Source of the DNA: a virus
IMG/VR virus record: IMGVR_UViG_3300022745_000069
Coordinates: 1 to 41,870 of that record
Strand: one strand, 5' to 3'
DNA length: 41,870 nt
Shown: in pieces, positions 23,294-30,249 of the stretch
Numbering within the stretch: position 1 is the stretch's first letter
Layout of the letters: each line of letters starts with the position of its first letter
Program-made: the position numbers and the translations under genes
Notes under the pieces: model-generated
Told to the model about the DNA's origin: nothing
Database searches by the model: none
The model's input: only the letters and a program-made list of their open reading frames with translations

Positions 23294-24417
23294 TCTACGC
23301 TGCGCAGGTGGGCGCACGACGAGGCAGGCACGAGGGAACCATCATCGACCTCGGGGGCGGACGCTGGCGCGTGATGGTCAGCACGCCGACGGGCCGGCGG
23401 TCCAAGGTGGTGAAGGGCTCGAAGCGGGACGCCGCCACCGCGCTGGCCGCACTCCGCGAGGTCACGGGGCCCGCGGACGGTGGCCGGACCATGGGCACCC
23501 TCTTGGACGAGTGGCTGAAGGCCTCCGAGGGCCGCGTGGCGCCGTCCACCCTGAAGCGCTACCGGCACGTCGTGGACTCGGCCGTGCGGCCCGCCCTGGG
23601 GCGCCTGAGGCTCGCTGCAGTCGACGCACGGACGCTCGACGCCTTCGTGGCCTCCGTCGGCGCCGAACGGGGCTCAACGGCGGCCAGGAGCGCCTACGAC
23701 ATCGTGGGCATCGCCCTCCGGCAGGGCGTGCGCTGGGGCTGGCTCACGAGCGATGCGCTCGACCGCCGGACGCCACCGGCCGCCATCCGGCGCGACATCT
23801 CGCCGCCCGCCGTCGACACCGTGGCGCGCCTCATCGAGGCGTGCGGCGCCGACGCCGACTTCGCGCTCTACGTCGGCCTGGCCGCCGTCACCGGTGCGCG
23901 CCGGGGCGAGCTCTGCGGGCTCCGGTGGGGCGACGTCGTGGGCCGCGAACTGACCATCGCCCGATCCATCGCCACGCTCGACGGCGGCGAGCTGTTCGTG
24001 AAGGCGCCGAAGTCCGGCCGCCGTCGGCGCATCACGCTCGCACCGGCGTGGGCCGAGGCGCTCGAACGGCACCGGGAGGTCGTGCGCGCCCGAGCGCGAG
24101 CGTGCGGGGTGCGGTGGAACGACGACCTCTACGTGTTCTCGATGAGCGGCGACCACGTGGCGCCGATGCGCCCCGACTACGCCTCGCACCGGTTCAACGC
24201 CGTGATGCGCACGGCAGGCGTGGCCGGCGTGCGCCTCCACGACCTCCGGCACTTCAGCGTGACGCAGCTCTTGTCGGCCGGTGTCGACGTGCGCACGATC
24301 GCCGAGCGCCACGGGCACGAGCGGCCCGACGTGACGCTGCGCGTCTACGCCTCGTTCGTGCGGGCGCGGGACACCGAGGCCGCTGACATTCTCGGTGCCA
24401 TGGTGAAGCCCCAGTGA
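23290..24417 (+). CDS. int: Tyrosine integrase
   Basis: 375 aa from ATG 23290; GTG 23308 is the alternative, neither with a good ribosome-binding site. Residues 10-55 form the arm-binding domain (GTIIDLGGGRWRVMVSTPTG, then RDAATALAALREVTG). A core-binding helical domain follows (MGTLLDEWLKASEGRVAPST, LKRYRHVVDSAVRPALG). The catalytic domain shows Arg204 (TGARRGELCGLRW), a Lys in the beta hairpin (VKAPKSGRRRRI), His317-Arg320 (HDLRHFSVTQLL), His343 (RHGHERPDV) and the nucleophile Tyr353 (RVYASF). All catalytic residues are present, so it should be active. It integrates the phage at the RNA gene matching the attP core. Confidence 0.95.
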   Translation: MFYAAQVGARRGRHEGTIIDLGGGRWRVMVSTPTGRRSKVVKGSKRDAATALAALREVTGPADGGRTMGTLLDEWLKASEGRVAPSTLKRYRHVVDSAVRPALGRLRLAAVDARTLDAFVASVGAERGSTAARSAYDIVGIALRQGVRWGWLTSDALDRRTPPAAIRRDISPPAVDTVARLIEACGADADFALYVGLAAVTGARRGELCGLRWGDVVGRELTIARSIATLDGGELFVKAPKSGRRRRITLAPAWAEALERHREVVRARARACGVRWNDDLYVFSMSGDHVAPMRPDYASHRFNAVMRTAGVAGVRLHDLRHFSVTQLLSAGVDVRTIAERHGHERPDVTLRVYASFVRARDTEAADILGAMVKPQ

Positions 24418-24575
24418 ACTCTCGGGTACGCCTCACCCGACTGTCGAGTCACCGACTACGGTCGTTGCTGACTCAATCAGCGGGCAACTCGGGGGCACGG
24501 CGGTGCAGGGCATCGAGCGGGACATGGGAACGGTGGCGGTGCTCATCGCATCGCTGCGCGAGCGGATCGAGCTTC

Positions 24576-24944
24576 TCAGCGAGCCCGACGGCGCTGCACC
24601 TCGGCGAAGGCCGCCTGCAGCTCGGCGAGTTGTGATTCGAGTTCGGCGACACGACGGGTCAGTTGCTCGGCGGTCCCCGCGACCTCCGCATCGTCCAACG
24701 TGACGGGCTCTCGCCCAGCGAGGATGCCGCGGATGGCGTCGTCCTTCCAACCGAGCAGGCGCGCGAGGCGCCGCTGCACGTCGATGCGCTGAGGCGTCTT
24801 CTCGCCTGAGGCGAAGGCCCGCACCGTCGCGGGGTCGAGCCCCGCGTGACGAATCTCGGCCGTCCCGATCATGAGTTCGGTGAGACGGTCGGCGATGAGG
24901 GTGGCAAGGCGCGCCTCGGAGCGCGCCGCCTTCGTGGTGGCCAT
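24576..24944 (-). CDS. Immunity repressor-like HTH protein with coiled coil
   Basis: 122 aa from ATG 24944. Residues 10-70 hold a helix-turn-helix of Cro/CI type: LATLIADRLTELMIGTAEIR, HAGLDPATVRAFASGEKTPQ, RIDVQRRLARLLGWKDDAIR. The C-terminal third (VAGTAEQLTRRVAELESQLA, ELQAAFAEVQ) is a heptad coiled coil, probably for dimerisation. It is divergent to the excisionase-like gene, with operator-like repeats between, the usual immunity layout. No protease domain is present, so induction would not be through RecA-stimulated self-cleavage. The -10 box lies 6 nt before the ATG (leaderless). Confidence 0.82.
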   Translation of the reverse strand: MATTKAARSEARLATLIADRLTELMIGTAEIRHAGLDPATVRAFASGEKTPQRIDVQRRLARLLGWKDDAIRGILAGREPVTLDDAEVAGTAEQLTRRVAELESQLAELQAAFAEVQRRRAR

Positions 24945-24950
24945 GTCCCC

Positions 24951-24956
24951 ATCGTA
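24951..24956 (-). promoter_or_regulatory. -10 box of the repressor gene
   Basis: Reverse strand TACGAT. Six bases separate it from the ATG at 24944, so the transcript should start on the start codon. No convincing -35 is seen at 16-18 bp; upstream activation or an extended -10 is possible. Confidence 0.5.
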
Positions 24957-24984
24957 CGACCGCGCGCAAGGGCGCAGTGTGAAA

Positions 24985-25029
24985 CACACGTTGCGACTTC
25001 CTCAAGGTCCGGTCGACTCGTTGCAACTT
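24985..25029. promoter_or_regulatory. Two operator-like sites (OL-type)
   Basis: CACACGTTGCGACTT (24985-24999) and GACTCGTTGCAACTT (25015-25029) resemble the 15-mer GAGTCGTTGCAACTC at 25067. They lie between the divergent repressor and excisionase-like genes and are candidate sites for the repressor. Confidence 0.6.
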
Positions 25030-25066
25030 GGTGAACAACGGGTGGCGAGTTAGCCAAGAGATGTCA

Positions 25067-25100
25067 GAGTCGTTGCAACTCGCATCGACTCGTATAGAGT
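25067..25100 (+). promoter_or_regulatory. Early rightward promoter with overlapping operator
   Basis: -35 TTGCAA (25073-25078), 16-nt spacer, -10 TAGAGT (25095-25100). The operator-like 15-mer GAGTCGTTGCAACTC (25067-25081) covers the -35, and the inverted repeat GACTC-GTATA-GAGTC (25088-25102 region) covers the -10. Transcription would start at about 25107-25108, the GTG of the next gene, with no leader. Confidence 0.72.
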
Positions 25101-25107
25101 CTTCCTC

Positions 25108-25305
25108 GTGACACCGTTGAGTGAGCGCAAAGGCGCTCTCAGTCTCGCCGACGCTGCGCGTTGGTTGGACATCTCGCCGAGCTCGCTTCGCCGGCTCCGT
25201 CACATCGACGCGTCGTTCCCGACCCTCCGGGTGGGCTCACGCGTCCTCGTGCCCATGGCCGCGCTCGAAGCGTGGCTCGACTCACGTACCGGGAGGGTTT
25301 CGTGA
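25108..25305 (+). CDS. Excisionase / AlpA-like HTH protein
   Basis: 65 aa, GTG start placed right at the predicted transcription start. ALSLADAARWLDISPSSLRR (10-29) is the helix-turn-helix; FPTLRVGSRVLVPMAALEAW and LDSR match the 'f...r.g.r..v....le.wl' end of the excisionase/AlpA (helix_turn_helix 17) family. As first gene of the early operon opposite the repressor, it could be the excisionase or a Cro-like switch protein. Its TGA overlaps the next GTG. Confidence 0.75.
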   Translation: MTPLSERKGALSLADAARWLDISPSSLRRLRHIDASFPTLRVGSRVLVPMAALEAWLDSRTGRVS

Positions 25306-25538
25306 TCGTCCTCTGCATCATCGGCGGGCTCAGTCTCGCCGTGTCCCTGCTCGCCTTGGAGGTCGGCTACCAGCGCCGCCGCCACCTCTACTGGAAGGGT
25401 CGGGCCGAGAAGTGGCGCCAGGTGGCCAAGGCCGCCGACGAGCGCGTCACCGCGGCCATGCTCACGGTCGAGGAGATGCGCGCCAACATCGACGCCCTCG
25501 GCCAGCTCGCCGACGACCACTTCGTGGCCGCCCAGTGA
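25302..25538 (+). CDS. Membrane-anchored small protein
   Basis: 78 aa from GTG 25302 (GGGAGG at 25291-25296). Residues 1-21 (MIVLCIIGGLSLAVSLLALE) are one membrane segment. The rest is a charged helix: YQRRRHLYWKGRAEKWRQVA, KAADERVTAAMLTVEEMRAN. Positive residues right after the segment suggest the tail is cytoplasmic. Unknown role; membrane proteins in the early operon of temperate phages often take part in exclusion, but nothing here shows it. Confidence 0.7.
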   Translation: MIVLCIIGGLSLAVSLLALEVGYQRRRHLYWKGRAEKWRQVAKAADERVTAAMLTVEEMRANIDALGQLADDHFVAAQ

Positions 25539-26017
25539 ACGGCTACGTGAGCGCCCGCACCGAGCCGCTTCAGCCCGGTGTCTACCCCCAGCCCGACGAC
25601 TCCGTGGACCTCGCGTTCGAGAGCGTGCTGACGGGCTCGCCCGTGTTCACGGCCTCGCTCACGCGGAAGGAGTTGCGGTACCTCTGGTATCGCATCGAAG
25701 ACGTCCTCAACCGTCGTGACGATCGCGTCGACGTCGCCGAGCCCGAGGACGAGGACGCCGACGCCGACGACGACTACGACGCCGACGAGATCGCCGAGCG
25801 CGAGCAGGGCTTCGTCAGCATCCTCAACGTCGTGGCCGTCGGCGAGACGATCTACAACTGCCTCGGCGCCCCGTTCACGGTCATGGCGAAGGTGGACGAC
25901 ACCACCGCCGTCGTGAAGCGCCCCGGCGCCTCACAGGGCCAGCGGGCCGCGTTCCCGGGCATGTGGAAGAACCAGAACGGCGCGCCGATTCTGCTCGTGC
26001 TCGCACCCGGCGACTGA
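25535..26017 (+). CDS. Unknown acidic protein
   Basis: 160 aa, GTG in a GTGA overlap (a second GTG at 25547 is possible). The N-terminal third contains FTASLTRKELRYLWYRIEDV; the middle is an acidic stretch rich in Asp/Glu/Ala around residues 70-88; the end is a small beta domain (FVSILNVVAVGETIYNCLGA, PFTVMAKVDDTTAVVKRPG, GAPILLVLAPGD). No family known to me. The gene ends at the left arm of a large hairpin. Confidence 0.65.
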   Translation: MNGYVSARTEPLQPGVYPQPDDSVDLAFESVLTGSPVFTASLTRKELRYLWYRIEDVLNRRDDRVDVAEPEDEDADADDDYDADEIAEREQGFVSILNVVAVGETIYNCLGAPFTVMAKVDDTTAVVKRPGASQGQRAAFPGMWKNQNGAPILLVLAPGD

Positions 26018-26019
26018 CC

Positions 26020-26125
26020 GGCGCTGCGCCCTGGGGCTCGCTCGCCCCGGTCAGAGCTGAAGCGCCCCTTCCCCCAAGCGGCTCCGGCTCCCGGTGCGGC
26101 GAGCGGGCCACCAGGGCGCAGCGCC
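26020..26125. repeat. Large imperfect inverted repeat (about 27-bp stem)
   Basis: Perfect 15-bp arms (26020-26034 with 26111-26125), then a second paired block (26035-26046 with 26098-26109, one G-T pair, one bulged A), then CCGG with CCGG (26047-26050 with 26091-26094). About 40 nt remain as the inner loop. It fills the 137-bp gap between two genes. It may act as a terminator, a structured RNA or a remnant of a small inserted element. Confidence 0.7.
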
Positions 26126-26154
26126 ACGACAACCAACGATCGAAGGAGGCCCTC

Positions 26155-26307
26155 ATGGGCAACAACCAACCGACCACCGTGGAGAAGACGCCCGCCGACG
26201 ACGCGGCGATCCGTTCCACCCATCCGTCCCGCGGGCGGCGTGGCCACGCCGACGACGCCGTGCGCGCCGCCCGCGAGGCGATGGGCCAGAAGCCGGAGAG
26301 CGACTGA
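26155..26307 (+). CDS. Small charged protein
   Basis: 50 aa from ATG 26155 with a very good ribosome-binding site (GAAGGAGG, 26142-26149). The sequence is polar and probably disordered: NNQPTTVEKTPADDAAIRST, HPSRGRRGHADDAVRAAREA. No function known to me. It is the first gene after the large hairpin, and its strong initiation site suggests it is well translated. Confidence 0.6.
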   Translation: MGNNQPTTVEKTPADDAAIRSTHPSRGRRGHADDAVRAAREAMGQKPESD

Positions 26308-26308
26308 C

Positions 26309-26551
26309 ATGCTCACCGGACCTCCGGCCCCGCCCGTCACCCCGCCGACGACCGCGTTCGTCTGCCCGTTCCCTCGGACGCACTACGGGTGCGTGCCGAC
26401 CCGCCCGCGGCCGCACGCGCCGCACCCGCGGCCGAAGCCCCGCGTCACCATCGTCGCCACGCCGACGCTCATCGACCCCGTGTGCTACGTGCGCATCGAG
26501 GGCCACGTCCTGCAGCATCCGTGCAGCTCGACCCCGGCGAGGGTCCGATGA
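26309..26551 (+). CDS. Proline-rich small protein
   Basis: 80 aa from ATG 26309, 1 nt after the previous stop. The first half is Pro/Arg/His-rich (PPAPPVTPPTTAFVCPF, PTRPRPHAPHPRPKP), the second half has three strands (RVTIVATPTLIDPVCYVRIE, GHVLQHP). Four cysteines are not in a metal-binding pattern. The stop is in an ATGA overlap with the WhiB gene. It could be real but is less certain than its neighbours, since high-GC shadow frames also look Pro/Arg-rich. Confidence 0.5.
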   Translation: MLTGPPAPPVTPPTTAFVCPFPRTHYGCVPTRPRPHAPHPRPKPRVTIVATPTLIDPVCYVRIEGHVLQHPCSSTPARVR

Positions 26552-26943
26552 TGTTCACGGCCTACGGCGCACCGTGCACCGTGAAGGACCCCGGGCTGTT
26601 CTTCGACGAGGAGCGCGAGGACGAGGCCGTGAAGGCCTGCACAAACTGCAGCCGCCGCGACGCCTGTCTCGACTGGTCGATCGGCGAGCGACTCTACTAC
26701 CACGGCGTGTTCGGCGGGAAGACGCCGAAGCAACGCCGCACCATCGCACGAGCGCGGGGGAAGAACGTCCCGTCGCTCATGCGTCTCAACCTCACGGGCC
26801 TGCCCGACACGGCGAACGAGGTCGTGCGGAAGTTGCTCGCCAACGGCCTCACCGTGGAGGAGATCGCCGCCCGCACCGGTCGGCCGATCAAGGCCATCGA
26901 GGGCGTGCGCGACCGCGACCGTCGCAAGGCGGTGGCCGCATGA
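26548..26943 (+). CDS. WhiB-family regulator with C-terminal HTH
   Basis: 131 aa, ATG 26548 in an ATGA overlap (ATG 26551 also possible). The four iron-sulfur cysteines are Cys10 and Cys31-x2-Cys34-x5-Cys40, followed by the family turn YYHGVFGGKTPKQR (residues 50-63; usually GVWGG, here Phe for Trp). Usual WhiB proteins end soon after this. Here residues 85-125 (ANEVVRKLLANGLTVEEIAA, RTGRPIKAIEGVRDRDRR) add a second helix-turn-helix of sigma-region-4/LuxR-like type. It probably controls transcription through host sigma factor contact. In mycobacteriophages, WhiB proteins affect host septation and exclusion. Confidence 0.85.
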   Translation: MMFTAYGAPCTVKDPGLFFDEEREDEAVKACTNCSRRDACLDWSIGERLYYHGVFGGKTPKQRRTIARARGKNVPSLMRLNLTGLPDTANEVVRKLLANGLTVEEIAARTGRPIKAIEGVRDRDRRKAVAA

Positions 26944-27281
26944 ACGAAGGCATCCTCGCCGAAGTCTCGGCCGAGCGCGAGCGGCAGGTGCGGAAGTTCG
27001 GCGTGCAGAACTGCCCGTCGTTCCGTCCGAGGGCGGACCGCCCGACCACGCTCGCGGCGGTGCTCGTGCAGCACGGTCTCTCGACCACGAACCTGAAGTG
27101 GGAGTGCGAGTTCGCCTTCGAGGACAACGAGGGCTCGTGGGCGGCCATCCTGCTCGAAGAAGTGTGGGAGGCCTTCGAGGCGGGCTTCCTCGGCCGCACG
27201 AGCGACCTCCGCGAGGAACTCGTGCAGGTCGCCGCCGTCGCCGTGGCGTGGGTGGACTACATCGACCGGGAGGGCCCGTGA
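26940..27281 (+). CDS. MazG-like nucleotide pyrophosphohydrolase
   Basis: 113 aa, ATGA overlap. ILAEVSAERERQVRKFGVQN opens, then AAILLEEVWEAFEAGFLG and LREELVQVAAVAVAWVDYI give the EExxE...ExxD-like helical pattern of the all-alpha NTP-PPase fold: paired Glu on the first helix and Glu on the second bind Mg. Phage versions hydrolyse (d)NTPs or lower (p)ppGpp. It fits with the HD hydrolase at 34007 in a nucleotide-handling set. Confidence 0.75.
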   Translation: MNEGILAEVSAERERQVRKFGVQNCPSFRPRADRPTTLAAVLVQHGLSTTNLKWECEFAFEDNEGSWAAILLEEVWEAFEAGFLGRTSDLREELVQVAAVAVAWVDYIDREGP

Positions 27282-27340
27282 AGCGGCGCGTGCGAGCCCT
27301 CATGCTCGCCATCGCACTGTGGTTCGGGAGGCCGCGGTGA
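27278..27340 (+). CDS. Very small basic ORF (possible leader peptide)
   Basis: 20 codons (GTG start; KRRVRALMLAIALWFGRPR), with GTGA overlaps at both ends. It links the MazG-like gene to the nuclease gene. It has a hydrophobic centre between basic ends. Either a true tiny gene or simply a coupling device that carries ribosomes to the next start. Confidence 0.35.
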   Translation: MKRRVRALMLAIALWFGRPR

Positions 27341-29379
27341 GCATCCCTCTCGGCAACATCGCCGAGCACGGCCCGCACTACAACGAGGACGGCGACCGCT
27401 ACCTGCTCCGGTTCCCGGGCGAGAAGAAGGCGAAGACCTACACCCGCGTCACCACGCTCGTGAAGGCCGCCGACTCGACGTTCGGGCTCGAAGACTGGAA
27501 GATCGCCATGGCCATGCTCGGCATGGCGAAGTCGGCGCCGTTGCGCACCGACGTGGCCACACTGCTCGCCGAGTTCCCCGACCCGTGGTACGACTCGCCC
27601 GAATCGAAGCGACGCCTGAAGGCGCTCGTGAAGCGGGCCCCGGACCTCGGTGGCGGTGGAGAGCGGCGCGACACCGGCACGGCGTTGCACTCGCTGTTCG
27701 AGGGCGTCGTGCGTGGCAAGTACGCGCCGGACCGCATCGGCGACGAGTGGCGTGCGCACATCACGCGGGCCACCGAGGTGCTCGCCGAGTTCGGGATCAC
27801 GCTCGTGCCCGAGTTGTGCGAGGTGACGCTCTACCACAAGGGCTACAACGCCGTCGGCCGCACCGACTTCGCGGGCATGTTCGAGGGCGAGCTCTACGTC
27901 GGCGACCTGAAGACCGGCGGGAACACGTGGGTGCCGAAGATCGACTACCGCACCCGGAAACAGACCGGGTGGCAGGACGGCTACGCGATCAACGACAAGA
28001 CGCACGCCGGGCAGATGTACGTCTACGCCTCGGCCGACAACCTCGTGGAGTGGCCCGCCGACAAGTGGGACGAGTGCACGCTGCACCCGGCGCCCGCCTA
28101 CAACCAGGAGCGCGGCTTCATCCTCCACATGCCTTCCACCGAGGACGCTCAGGTGTCCATCCGGTGGGTGGACCTGAAGAAGGGGAAGGAGTGGGTGCAG
28201 ACGTGCGAGAAGGTGCGCAAGGCGCGCAACCTGAAGCCGCTCATCGAACGCCTCGGTGCGGTCGAGCCGCCCATGCCGGAGAACGGCACGCCGGCCCCTG
28301 AGGTCGACATCGACGAGCTTCTCGCCGAGGTGAACGGGGAGGCCCCGCCGCTGCGCGAGGAGGAGCACGAGGCGGCGCTGGCCGCCGAGCCGAGCTTCCT
28401 CGATCGGGTCACCGTGTCGAACGACGCGGCGAAGCTCGTGACGCCCGCCGAGGTGGCGGCCGCGGTGCCGAACCCCGCCGTCGACCCCGTGGCCGTGGCC
28501 GAGATGGTGAACACCCTCGCCGCTGCGCCCGAGACCGTGCTGGACGACGCCGAGGCGATCGTGGCCGCGAAGAAGGGCCCACTCGACTTCTCGAAGGTGA
28601 GCCTCGAACCGTGCGCGCCCGAGCGGCGTGCGTGGATCATCGCCCGAGTGAAGACGCTCGGCGACTCGGGCTACACGAGCCAGCTCGTGGCCGCCTGGCC
28701 GTCGATGGTGCCGACGCTCCGGCAGGAGGGCCACACGGAGGCCGACGTCGACCTCCTGGCCCGCATGTGCGACGGCATCGAGGACGAGTACCGCGTGCCG
28801 TTCTTCATGCCCGATCCGGCCACGGCCAAGGTCGAGCCGGAGCCCGAGCCCGCGGCGCCTCGTGTCCTGCCCGAGCTGCCCGACGAGATCGGGCCCGCGC
28901 CGTACGACGAGGTGGCCGCGATGCTCACCACGTTCGCGGCCTACCCCGAGGACGTGAAGACGATCATCCTCGGGTGGTCGACGGACGCGAGCCTCGTGGA
29001 GAAGGGCTTCTCACTGCGCCTCGCGTCGACGCTCCGGCGTCTCGCCATCTACCGCACGATCGACTTCCTCGTCCGGGCCGAGTTCGTGGCCGACGACGAG
29101 GCCGTGCGGTCGCTCATCTTCCATGCCACCGGTGACCGCTTCGTGCTCGATGCGCACACCACGGTCGGCGTGGAACTCGCACGTCTCGATCCGAAGGCGT
29201 GCTCGATCATCGACCAGGTGTGCGCCGCGAGCCTGCAGGGCCGCGCCACCGCCACGGTCGACCCTGACCTCGGTGTCGTCCGTTGGACGATCACCGAACC
29301 TGCACCGGTGAAGTTCAAGCCGGTGCCCCCGCCGGCCCCGCCGGCACCGGTGGCGCCGCCCCTGGCGTCACTGATCTGA
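27337..29379 (+). CDS. Cas4/RecB-like PD-(D/E)xK nuclease, long form
   Basis: 680 aa from GTG 27337. Residues 20-330 carry the nuclease: YTRVTTLVKAADSTFGLEDW, GGGERRDTGTALHSLFEGVV (the conserved His helix), YHKGYNAVGRTDFAGMFEGE with Asp177, and LYVGDLKTGG with Asp190-x-Lys192. No four-Cys cluster is visible, so this is the cluster-free version. Residues 345-680 are an added part: acidic/Ala linkers, a helical segment (FSKVSLEPCAPERRAWIIAR), a second helical unit (YDEVAAMLTTFAAYPEDV) and a Pro-rich end. Phage homologues are usually about 250-320 aa. Followed by a probable ssDNA-binding protein, so likely part of recombination. Confidence 0.82.
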   Translation: MSIPLGNIAEHGPHYNEDGDRYLLRFPGEKKAKTYTRVTTLVKAADSTFGLEDWKIAMAMLGMAKSAPLRTDVATLLAEFPDPWYDSPESKRRLKALVKRAPDLGGGGERRDTGTALHSLFEGVVRGKYAPDRIGDEWRAHITRATEVLAEFGITLVPELCEVTLYHKGYNAVGRTDFAGMFEGELYVGDLKTGGNTWVPKIDYRTRKQTGWQDGYAINDKTHAGQMYVYASADNLVEWPADKWDECTLHPAPAYNQERGFILHMPSTEDAQVSIRWVDLKKGKEWVQTCEKVRKARNLKPLIERLGAVEPPMPENGTPAPEVDIDELLAEVNGEAPPLREEEHEAALAAEPSFLDRVTVSNDAAKLVTPAEVAAAVPNPAVDPVAVAEMVNTLAAAPETVLDDAEAIVAAKKGPLDFSKVSLEPCAPERRAWIIARVKTLGDSGYTSQLVAAWPSMVPTLRQEGHTEADVDLLARMCDGIEDEYRVPFFMPDPATAKVEPEPEPAAPRVLPELPDEIGPAPYDEVAAMLTTFAAYPEDVKTIILGWSTDASLVEKGFSLRLASTLRRLAIYRTIDFLVRAEFVADDEAVRSLIFHATGDRFVLDAHTTVGVELARLDPKACSIIDQVCAASLQGRATATVDPDLGVVRWTITEPAPVKFKPVPPPAPPAPVAPPLASLI

Positions 29380-29402
29380 CCCACAGACCCTAGGAGAGTC
29401 AC

Positions 29403-29984
29403 ATGGGCATCCCGCTCGGCAACAACCGAGAGACCCTGCCGTCCTTCAAGTTCGAGGAGGTGGGTGCGCTCGCTCGCTACGTCATCATCGACGTGGACGA
29501 GAGCGCCCCTCTCATGAACTACCACGACGGCAAGCAGAAGGAGTACGAGGGCAAGCTGCGCACGCAGGTGGGCCTGACCGTGTTCGCCATCGACGGCTGC
29601 ACGGCGACGGTCGGCACCGGCAAGGGCGACGCGAAGGAGCGCCGCGCCGTGAAGCCCGGCGAGATCGTCACGCTCTACATCTCGGGCCACAACCGGTTCG
29701 ACCCGGACAGCCCCGAGCACCAGACGTACGCGGTCGCGCAGAAGAAGCGCGGTCAGATCGAGGTCGGCGACTTCGGCGGCGCCCGCTTCGAGCGGACGGA
29801 GCCCGGCCGCGGCACCGAGCCGAAGAAGATCATGAGCTACGCCTTCCGGGCCCCGAACCCGGACGTGGCCGTGGAGATGGAGTGGAAGGCGGCGGCCGAG
29901 GCCGAGTACGCCAAGCGCCACCCGGGCATCGCCGTCGGCGCGTCGCCGTCGGCGCAGTCCGCCTCGGACGCCGGACTCATCTAA
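29403..29984 (+). CDS. Probable ssDNA-binding protein
   Basis: 193 aa with AGGAGA at 29392-29397. The middle has an OB-fold-like run of strands: VGALARYVIIDVDESAPLMN, GKLRTQVGLTVFAIDGC, AVKPGEIVTLYISGHNRF, HQTYAVAQKKRGQIEVGD and YAFRAPNPDV. This pattern and position after the Cas4-like nuclease match proteins that actinophages use as ssDNA-binding partners. The C-terminus is Ser/Ala-rich, lacking the acidic tail of classical SSB. Function is inferred. Confidence 0.62.
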   Translation: MGIPLGNNRETLPSFKFEEVGALARYVIIDVDESAPLMNYHDGKQKEYEGKLRTQVGLTVFAIDGCTATVGTGKGDAKERRAVKPGEIVTLYISGHNRFDPDSPEHQTYAVAQKKRGQIEVGDFGGARFERTEPGRGTEPKKIMSYAFRAPNPDVAVEMEWKAAAEAEYAKRHPGIAVGASPSAQSASDAGLI

Positions 29985-29986
29985 CG

Positions 29987-30184
29987 ATGAGGGCGGCCCG
30001 AGTCGTCATCGAGGCGTGGATCGGCTACGACCCGGCCGCGTTCGGCGACGACGACAACTTCATGGACCGCTTGCGCACGGCGCTCGTGGACTGTGAGGCC
30101 CTCAACTACTCCGTCGACATCGACGGCCCCGAGGGCTCGACGTACGGCGAGGTCCGCGTCATCGACGTGGAGTTCGCCGACTGA
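29987..30184 (+). CDS. Unknown small protein
   Basis: 65 aa, ATG 2 nt after the previous stop. AARVVIEAWIGYDPAAFGDD, FMDRLRTALVDCEALNYSVD, TYGEVRVIDVEFAD: a ferredoxin-like alpha/beta arrangement with acidic ends. No family known to me. Followed by a hairpin that separates it from the next gene. Confidence 0.62.
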   Translation: MRAARVVIEAWIGYDPAAFGDDDNFMDRLRTALVDCEALNYSVDIDGPEGSTYGEVRVIDVEFAD

Positions 30185-30188
30185 ACCA

Positions 30189-30220
30189 GGGGCGAGGGCC
30201 GTTGCCGCGGCCCTCGCCCC
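30189..30220 (+). terminator. 13-bp hairpin between genes
   Basis: Perfect stem 30189-30201 with 30208-30220, six-base loop. No T-run follows; probably attenuation or mRNA processing within the early operon. Confidence 0.65.
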
Positions 30221-30249
30221 ACCCACTACGCAACCGGGAGGAATACGCA

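Noticed and set aside
24503-24703. A + strand 66-codon frame opposite the 3' end of the repressor
   Set aside because: The first 28 residues look reasonable, but the rest is Arg/Pro-rich and antisense to the repressor coiled coil; no initiation site.
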